Shown here piece after piece: positions 57,632 to 64,000 of a DNA stretch of 64,000 bases. This DNA comes from Entoloma clypeatum (lineage: Eukaryota; Basidiomycota; Agaricomycetes; Agaricales; Entolomataceae), in assembly GCA_963565915.1 (NCBI GenBank), contig OY751486.1, forward strand, positions 248,001 to 312,000. Reading direction: 5' to 3'. The notes beneath the pieces are model-generated. The model had not been told where the DNA came from and did not search any database. It worked only from the letters and a program-made list of their open reading frames with translations. The position numbers were made by a program, and so were the translations under genes. The number at the start of each line of letters is the position of its first letter. Within the stretch, counting starts at the first letter, position 1.

Positions 57632-59228
57632 GTTTGAACTCAAACTAGTACACACCCCGGGATCAAAGATGATCCAATCTGATGCATTGTCACGATGACC
57701 AGACCACATACCTGAAGAAGACACCGATAACGAAGACGTTATCATTTTGCCAAATGACATTTTCGTCAAAACAGTGGACCTTGAGCTACAAGGGGATATC
57801 CTAAAAGCAACCGAGAACGATGAGCTTTTCTCAAAAGCCATCACCGCCCTAAAAGAATCAGGGACACCACCAATCAAATCCCATCTATCAGAATGGAGAA
57901 CAGAAGACGGAATATTATTCTTCTGTGACAGATGTTACGTACTGCCAGATGAGACTCTGCGCCGGGAAATAACAAAACGATATCATGACTCGCTACCAAG
58001 CGGACACCCGGGACATCTAAAAACCCTGGAACTGGTCAGAAGAAACTATTGGTGGCCAGGAATGTACGTGTTTGTCAAGAATTATGTTGGAGGATGTGCA
58101 ACCTGCCAACAAATGAAAGTCAACACACACCCCACGAACCCTGGATTGATGCCAATCAAAGCACAAAAAGACGCTAGACCATTCTCTCAGACGACGATCG
58201 ACTTCATCACGGACTTGCCCGAGAGCAACGGGTTTGACAGTATCATGGTCGTAGTAGACCATGGTTCTACGAAGGGGGTAATTTCCATCCCTTGCACGAA
58301 AACCACTGACGCGACCCTTACCGCCAAACTTTATTTGGACCACGTGTACCGAAGATTCGGACTCCCAGACTCTATTCTGTCTGACAGAGGGCCACAGTTC
58401 GCCTCTCAGGTCTTCAGAGAACTAGGACGACTCCTAGGGATCAAACTGATGATGAGCACGGCTTATCACCCTCAAACTGATGGAGAAACGGAACGTGCAA
58501 ACCAGGAACTTGAGATCTATTTCCGAATGTTCTGTTCGAACAATCCTGAAACATGGCACAATCATAACTCGACAATGGAGTTCTGTCACAATCAGAGGAC
58601 CCACTCCACGACGAAACGATCCCCGTTCTATCTAATGATGGGATACGAACCGAGAGACATACCATTGGCATTTGAGAAGACAAATGTACCAAGCGTAGAG
58701 GAACGGCTCAAAGAGCTGAAACAAGAAAGAGATGAAGCGCTGGCAGCGCATGAACTGGCCCGTCAGATGATGGCAGAAAGATCAACACGAGGTTTCACTC
58801 CATTTGGAAAAGGAGAACAGGTATGGCTAGAAGGGAAGAACCTCCGAATCGGATACTCTTCCAGAAAACTGGCACCCAAAAGAGAAGGACCCTTCACCAT
58901 TTCCGAGGTACTTGGACCCCTGACGTATAAGCTGAAACTTCCAGAACAATGGAAGATCCACCCCGTTTTCCACGCCTCCTTGTTGACACCTTATCGGGAA
59001 AATGACACACACGGACCGAACTTCCACAAACCCCCTCCTGATCTGATTGAAGGAGAACACGAGTACGAGGTGGAAGCGATCCTTACCCACAAACGACAGG
59101 GCAGAGGGTACAAATATTTGGTCAAGTGGATGGGATACCCATCAAGCGATAACACGTGGGAACCTGAATCCAACTTAAAAAGAGCCCAGGAAACGCTGGG
59201 ATACTACAAACAAACCCACCACCTTTGA
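57632..59228 (+). pseudogene. gypsy-1 pol, 3' part (integrase, chromodomain)
   Basis: Resumes with ELKLVHTPGSKMIQSDALSR and a TGA at 57696-57698 (CGA expected), then runs open to 59228. The integrase zinc region has H..H..CATC (GHPGHLKTLEL..GGCATCQQ). The catalytic core has TTIDFITDLP, LSDRGPQFAS and STAYHPQTDGETERANQELE. The last 55 residues form a chromodomain (YEVEAILTHKRQ, YLVKWMGYPSSDNTWEPESN), which in chromoviruses directs insertion to marked chromatin. Confidence 0.92.
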
Positions 59229-59255
59229 AACCAACGACCCACATCCTCTCTCATC

Positions 59256-60170
59256 ATGACCACCGTTTTTGATACCGCCACCAAAGAACTTCACCGACAC
59301 CGCCTCTTTAGACTCCTGACCAACCCCGAGCACAATGACAGAGTGCTACGACACATTGAGGACGAAACCAACCAGTTTTTGGTTAACATGTTAATCACCC
59401 TTCGCCAATTCCACTATGATACCACCGCCAACATTGCCCGACTCATCGAGGGGCACATCGACACGCTCGTAGACCGAGGTGTCTACCAACAGTTTGCAAG
59501 GCTGTTCCATAACCGCACGAACACCCCCGATGTCACACTCCTAGACCCACCCGCAGAAAACCCTATCCTGACCACTCCCCTCCCTGACCTTGCCACCACC
59601 CCTGAACCGACCCCCATTCCTGACCCGGTTCCCCTTGTCATTAGAAACCCCGACCCCCCGAGCACCCCTTCCCCCGAATCCACGCCGCCCTTAACCAGCG
59701 ATCGAAGTCTTTCCAACGTCAAGACCGACGTCAAGGGAAAGAAGAAATCCTATGGAGTTGTTAAGCGCTCCAGAAGAAAAACCACATGCACCATCATGTC
59801 GATCCCATTAGGGCATGGATCATCATCTCAGACTCCCATCGATCTCACCAACGAACCCGGTTATCTTGATTATGAGATTGACACACACGGACGCGCTCAC
59901 TCCCCGCATGAAACTTGGCACCGTCCTGCAGGATGGCCACACATTGACAAAGGCCGCAAATGCGGCATATGTGGGGCCGGAGGACACATCGAATGTCAAT
60001 GCGGACTTTTCGCATGTGGAAAAAGGCGGCTGGACATTACAGTTATGAATGTCTTGGCCTCGGATATGCAGAGCTCGAAGGCGAGCCATACGAATTCGAC
60101 GACGACGCCATGCATAACATGGCGACCTGAAACATTGAAGCCGGTGACTTCAAGCATAGAAGGGGGGTAA
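59256..60170 (+). CDS. Extra ORF of gypsy-1 between pol and 3' LTR
   Basis: Starts at ATG 59256, 27 bp after pol, with a helical N-terminus (MTTVFDTATKELHRHRLFRL) of about 95 residues. A Pro/Thr-rich middle and a basic stretch (KGKKKSYGVVKRSRRK) follow, then a Cys/His cluster (KCGICGAGGHIECQC). After the cluster another frame reads better (AAGHYSYECLGLGYAELEGE, stop near 60130), so a frameshift is likely. No signal peptide or membrane segment, so it is not envelope-like. I do not recognise it. It could be a second nucleic-acid-binding protein or a captured gene. Confidence 0.55.
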   Translation: MTTVFDTATKELHRHRLFRLLTNPEHNDRVLRHIEDETNQFLVNMLITLRQFHYDTTANIARLIEGHIDTLVDRGVYQQFARLFHNRTNTPDVTLLDPPAENPILTTPLPDLATTPEPTPIPDPVPLVIRNPDPPSTPSPESTPPLTSDRSLSNVKTDVKGKKKSYGVVKRSRRKTTCTIMSIPLGHGSSSQTPIDLTNEPGYLDYEIDTHGRAHSPHETWHRPAGWPHIDKGRKCGICGAGGHIECQCGLFACGKRRLDITVMNVLASDMQSSKASHTNSTTTPCITWRPETLKPVTSSIEGG

Positions 60171-60723
60171 TGTTACACTTTTTCACCCTCTTCCTATGCA
60201 CCTTCACACGACCCTTCGACCCTTGATCCCTATCACACCCCGTTTCACTTAACTCCGACGACCCTGGGACATGTGTCCCCTCTATCAGCGCTATGACTCA
60301 TACTGACTCGGACTATTCCCCTTCTAGATACATTTTCACTTATTATCTCTGACTCACGGCCTTGAGGCCTTATCTCTGACTCCTATGCCACAGCCCCATT
60401 GAAACATCTATCTAACCAACGGCTTATTTAGCTCCTGCGCAGCACTTACTTATTTATAGCTATAGGATAACGTATATAAGACCTGTAACCTTAGAGTAGA
60501 GGTCCTTAGCTTGACCTAGGCAATTAACGCTTACCTGTCTTATCTGGAACGCTCTCAAACTAAGTGCCTTGCAAGGACTTAGCTCTGCTGAACCGAACCG
60601 AGTCGTCCTTCTGAGGAACTCGTTGATTGACCAAGTCGACCTATTGAGGGACTTGTTGTGGAACCAGTTCGAACCCACGTGATCCGATCCTTGGACTTGT
60701 TGTTGTAGGCTATCGCTGTAACA
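60171..60723 (+). repeat. 3' LTR of gypsy-1
   Basis: 553 bp with 9 differences from the 5' LTR. It directly follows the purine tract AGAAGGGGGGTAA (60158-60170). Confidence 0.92.
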
Positions 60724-60905
60724 CCACGAGTTGTGCCCAACAGCCCGTGCTAGCGCGCAACGGCCCTCTCTAATGCCCAACGCTCCCCACTCACGTGCAA
60801 CGGCCCACTCTCACGTCCAGCGGCCTCCTCTCACAACCAACGGCCCCTCACTCGCACCCCACGGCCTCGACTCATGCCCAACGGCCCCCCCACTCACGTC
60901 CTACC
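60724..60905. repeat. Minisatellite of GCCCAACGGCC units, right half
   Basis: Continuation of the array beyond gypsy-1, with units like GCGCAACGGCC and AACCAACGGCCCC. Confidence 0.75.
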
Positions 60906-61088
60906 ATAGTTACGACTGGTTCAGACCAGTTTGGACCGGTCCGGTCCAAGCAAAATAACATGCCGAGACTGGTTCCCCCCGGTTCGGTCTCGGTCTATAG
61001 TATTTCTGAGTGATTGAAAGTCCGGTCCGGTCTCGGTCCACCCATTTTTGGGGCAAAAAACCGAACCGAACCGAACCCTCAAACACTA

Positions 61089-61330
61089 TCTGGCGGTGTT
61101 CCTGGAACTCGTGTTCAAGCGCAGCAAGACGTTCGGGGTCGTCCATTTCTACGTGCAATACGGAGTCACCAGTTACAGAGTGGTAGGCAGAATGATGGAA
61201 AGAGGGATCGGAAGGGGTGTCAGATGTACTGGAATTGGAGGAGGGTGGACTCGAGTCCGTGTCGTCAACTCCGAAGCGTGGAATGGCTTCAACAGTACAA
61301 TTCGTACCCAGTCCATTTAGAGAGAACTTT
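61089..61330 (-). pseudogene. gypsy-3 gag, N-terminal part
   Basis: Read leftwards, IPRFGVDDTDSSPPSSNSS leads to MDDPERLAALEHEFQEHRQ and ends exactly at the hAT target duplication. Removing the hAT element and one duplication continues in frame to TLTNITAQLE at 45919. The start codon was not identified. Confidence 0.65.
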
Positions 61331-63004
61331 CTACTGTAAGGGCGACCTTATGATCCAACAACTCTGAAGTGCTCCGAAGCGACTCTGACATCGGACGACT
61401 TGCAAGGGAAATCCAAAGTTAAATTAGACTCTACGAAGTACAATATGAGGCGTACCTTGCAAGAGAAATCCAAAGAGAAAGTTCTGAGGATTCCCTTGCA
61501 GGCTAGACAGCTATATAGATGACGAGAATGGGAAATGAGGAGAGGAATGTTGAAATACGACAAAGATCAGGAGTAGGGATGGGAATGGAATATGTAAATC
61601 GGAAGCGTGCATGTGGTGGTATAAATCATTGCTCCAACATGCACTCCGACGCGGAGGATGGGTCGGAGATGTCGGAGGTTGTCGGAGGTCGGAGCTTGAC
61701 ATAGAGTAAATTACATTGATCTGAGGATCTACGTACGCATGAAGAACAAGCGGCGCAAAGCTCTGTCAAGCTGATAAGTCCTCGCACTAGGACGGGAGGT
61801 CTGTTATAAACAAACATGTTAGCATGCACACCCGAATATTTGGCCGTCCGAGCGCTGAATCAGTGTTGTAGAGCAGTGGTAATGGTGCCATCTGTTGACC
61901 AGGTTCAAATCTCGTAGAGGGCACAAAAAAGGGACTGCATCCAAAAAACAATGTTGGCAATGGATGTGGTAAAATGTCAGAGGTGATGAAGGAAAGGATT
62001 GATGTTTTCACTGGTTGACTATTTTCCCCTTAGGATAGACGTCCCATCGTCTATCTCCAAAGATGAGAGTCATAAAGGTGAAAAATGCGGATGTCGTCGG
62101 ATATGAGAGCAGAGTAGGTCGGATATCAGAGGTGGAGGTGTCGGAGGTGTCCGGAAAGAATCAATGTGTCAAAAAGATCATAATGCCAATTTGAAGAGAC
62201 CGGAGGTTGTTTGGAATGCTTGCAGATGCAAGTAGTGAACTGTCTGCAGCCAGGGTTGCAAGTATACACCATGTAACTGCAAGATAGGCATAGTGCAGAT
62301 ATCGGAGGTGACTAGAGGTCGGAGTGACCAAAGTCAGAGGACAGAGTTTGCAAAAGACCAACTTAAGCAATAAGACATTGAGGGCTTGCACTCTTCAGAA
62401 AATGGATGGAAAAGGTACTGGCCCAATACCCAAACAATGCAAAGATTGTGAAGTGGGTGAGCTAGTGGTATCCTATAACCATAGAAATTCGAGCCAAGCA
62501 AGGGTTTCACAAAATACATGAGGACCAATAGAAAATGGCGAAAATATCGGAGGAGGATGGAGATATTGGAGGATGAATGGAGGGATGTGATAGCGAAAGA
62601 CCTAAACTTGAAAGACCAGATTGTAAGGCCAGGATGGAATAGGATCGGAGGGGTGCAGAGTGATGATCGAAAGAGGGTGTCAAAGGAATGGTGTCAGTTC
62701 GAATATACTGTCACATAGCGTGTTTCTCAATGTCGGAAAATATCGGATGCATCGGATGAGTTGGAGCAGTCAGAGCGTACTGTACCATTTCGACCAAGTG
62801 TTCACAGGGTGTGACCTGTGACACCAAGTGTTCACTGATCAGACGGTTCACTGGTGAGTATGACCTGTGACCAAAGTTCATAATAAAGTGTTCACTGTTC
62901 AAACTCAGGTGATTGTGTGTGCCAAGAGCCAGAAATGTGTAAAACCTCCCCAATTTGCACAGAAATTCACAAAAAGACTCCCAGAACACCCTTCGGGAGC
63001 CTGG
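61331..63004. other. No gene recognised; GGTCGGAGG-rich stretches and tRNA-like boxes
   Basis: TCGGAGG motifs cluster at 61640-61700 and 62090-62150. At about 61868-61925 a TAGAGCAGTGGTAATGG box and a GGTTCAAATC box have roughly tRNA-like spacing, but the arms do not pair, so this is a tRNA-derived remnant at best. Part may be the LTR or leader of gypsy-3. Confidence 0.4.
61695..61842 (-). repeat. SINE-like repeat, copy 2 (partial)
   Basis: The minus strand matches about 2975-3122: ATTCGGGTG, GTTTGTTTA, GGACTTATCAGCT, AGCTTTGCGCCGC, GTAGATCCTC and TTTACTCTATGTCAAG in the same order. The poly(A) tail and last 40 bp of copy 1 are absent. Confidence 0.65.
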
Positions 63005-63372
63005 TGTTACGGACTAACGACTACGGACGTATATGCTTACTTTTTCACTTATACTCATCGGCCCCCGCTTACACATATCGTATTATACTTTATTTCCTTT
63101 AGTATACTTCGCTCCCACGCTGACTCGCTTTCCGCAGCTGTCTGACTCATTCCGCAGTCGTCTTACTCAGACGCACTGCCTTCCGCAGTTATCTTACTCA
63201 GATACACTGCCTTGCGCAGCACTGACTCATATGCTATCGCCTATAGTCAGTACCTATATAAACCCTTTGTACTATAGCTAGATTCCTTAGATTTAGCAAT
63301 CACATTGCTCTTCGCCTTTCCATCTTCCTGCATACTCTGCCCGAACCTTGGAACGGTTTGTTACGCATAACA
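63005..63372 (+). repeat. 5' LTR of a second gypsy-2 family element
   Basis: 368 bp, TGTTACGG..CATAACA. TATATAAA (63255-63262) lies 34 bp before AGATTTAGCAA (63289-63299). The primer site TTGCTAAATCT (63375-63385) follows after 2 nt, an 11-nt exact complement. Repeated CTTACTCAGA/CTGACTCAT-like blocks fill the upstream part and could be regulatory. Confidence 0.85.
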
Positions 63373-63432
63373 AGTTGCTAAATCTCGTTAGGTTCGCCCA
63401 GAGCGAAGAGAGCAACTACCAGACGAGTCAAG

Positions 63433-64000
63433 ACGTCGCGCTTCTTTGAAGACTTCACCAGTAACCCATTCAGCACGCCAGAAGCCCGACAGGAGGAGCT
63501 AAGTCCTCGAGACAGTATCAATTTTACACTCATCCAGCAGTACATCGAATCGGAGATCTGTCGCATCCTACAGCAGGTGCTTGACGAAGAACTAGACAAC
63601 GACGAGCATCGCCCCCACGGCGAGATAGCAGAGAGCATCCATCTTGCTCGACAACACCAGATCGCGCGCTACAACGCCCGACAGAACGAACTCGAAAGCT
63701 TTCGCGTTCAAGAAGAACCTCAGACAGGTCGGATCACAGAGATCAGAGAGTTTATCGGTGTCCAGACAACCGTTATCAGAAGATTGATTAGGACGCTCAC
63801 ATTGAGACGTCCCAGAGCCGCATCACCACGTCTTACTCGAAGCAGCAGATCTACGCCCACTTCACCACCAACGAGCAACAGACCGAGTACAACCGTTGGG
63901 CACGAAACGAGAGACTTGACCCCTTCTCGCGACCAACAGACGCGCAGGAACAGAGATTCATTAGAGATCTACAGAGGAAATACCCCGAACGTTTTGCCAC
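63433..64000 (+). pseudogene. gypsy-2 family gag, second copy, cut by the window end
   Basis: The frame matches SRFFEDFTSNPFSTPEARQ of the copy at 43531, but its first codon is ACG instead of ATG, so the start is lost or lies elsewhere. It keeps CAG and CGA codons that are stops in the left copy. Past VQTTVIRR, better protein sense appears in another frame (YNRWARNERLDPF, FIRDLQRKYPERF), as in the left copy. Confidence 0.65.

Larger units (their letters stand above)
47990..60723 (+). mobile_element. Complete chromodomain Ty3/gypsy element gypsy-1 (6955 bp without copia-2)
   Basis: LTRs of 553 bp (47990-48542, 60171-60723), target duplication CCACG (47985-47989 and 60724-60728), self-primer site, gag, pol with C-terminal chromodomain, an extra ORF, and a polypurine tract before the 3' LTR. 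The LTRs differ at 9 positions, 8 of them transitions at CpG-type sites. Two TGA codons interrupt pol. Copia-2 is inserted at 51858 with GTTTG duplication. By structure it belongs with the Tf1/sushi-like chromoviruses. Confidence 0.95.
45920..61088. mobile_element. hAT-type element in gypsy-3 gag, hosting gypsy-1
   Basis: Ends are TAGTGTCCGAAGGTTCAG (left) and, inverted, TAGTGTTTGAGGGTTCGG (right), differing only by transitions. Target duplication: TCTGGTGG (45912-45919) and TCTGGCGG (61089-61096). Both ends continue into GGTCTR/ACCGG-type subterminal repeats (45930-46120 and 60905-61080). Without gypsy-1 it is about 2.43 kb. No transposase is seen. It holds the GCCCAACGGCC minisatellite and a dispersed repeat. 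Confidence 0.8.

Noticed and set aside
59256..60170. Envelope gene in gypsy-1
   Set aside because: No signal peptide, transmembrane segment or cleavage site is visible in the translated product.
45937..61080. Reading the ACCGG-type repeats near 46.0 and 61.0 kb as independent short elements
   Set aside because: They are better explained as subterminal repeats of one hAT-type element, given the matching TIRs, the 8-bp duplication and the restored gag frame.
61866..61930. tRNA gene suggested by A-box and B-box motifs
   Set aside because: The acceptor and T arms do not pair, and no normal anticodon stem forms; treated as a tRNA-derived remnant.

Overview
The window looks like a transposon-dense stretch of a basidiomycete (mushroom-type, Agaricomycetes) genome. 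Reasons: introns of about 45-75 nt with GT..AG ends, a KDZ transposase, a TET/JBP-type dioxygenase gene, Crinkler-type (CRN) genes, and several LTR and hAT families. No rRNA, intact tRNA, CRISPR or bacterial operon structure was seen. All calls come from reading the sequence; no database search was run.

Left part (1-13 kb): an LTR edge, a degenerate plus-strand gene interrupted by a 1.54 kb non-autonomous hAT element that carries a SINE-like insertion, degenerate minus-strand gene pieces, a family of 28-nt palindromes, two large fold-back repeats, a TET/JBP-like 5-methylcytosine oxidase gene with one nonsense codon (7415-8630), and a zinc-finger gene resembling the OrsD-like family (8907-10852).

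CRN block (13.4-19.0 kb): two tandem minus-strand genes that I assemble as header + header + middle domain + kinase-like domain. They share intron positions and a promoter with two CACGTG boxes.

Middle (19-33.7 kb): gene fragments, GC-rich minisatellites, then a KDZ transposase gene split by a 7.3 kb insertion with inverted ends. That insertion contains a complete hAT element (25019-28819, 14-bp TIRs, 8-bp TSD) with an 11-exon, nearly intact transposase.

Right part (33.7-64 kb): a minus-strand Ty3/gypsy element (gypsy-2, 33739-43952) is split by a full-length copia element (37165-42815). Another gypsy gag (gypsy-3) is split by a hAT-type element (45920-61088), which holds a complete chromodomain gypsy element (gypsy-1, 47990-60723), which holds an intact copia element (51858-57631). 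Each of these nested insertions has a matching target-site duplication. The right edge starts another copy of the gypsy-2 family.

Common theme: nonsense codons in the transposons are mostly TGA where CGA is expected, and 10 of the 11 differences between paired LTRs are transitions at CpG, TpG or CpA. This fits CpG methylation and deamination, in a window that also carries a TET/JBP gene and a KDZ transposon.
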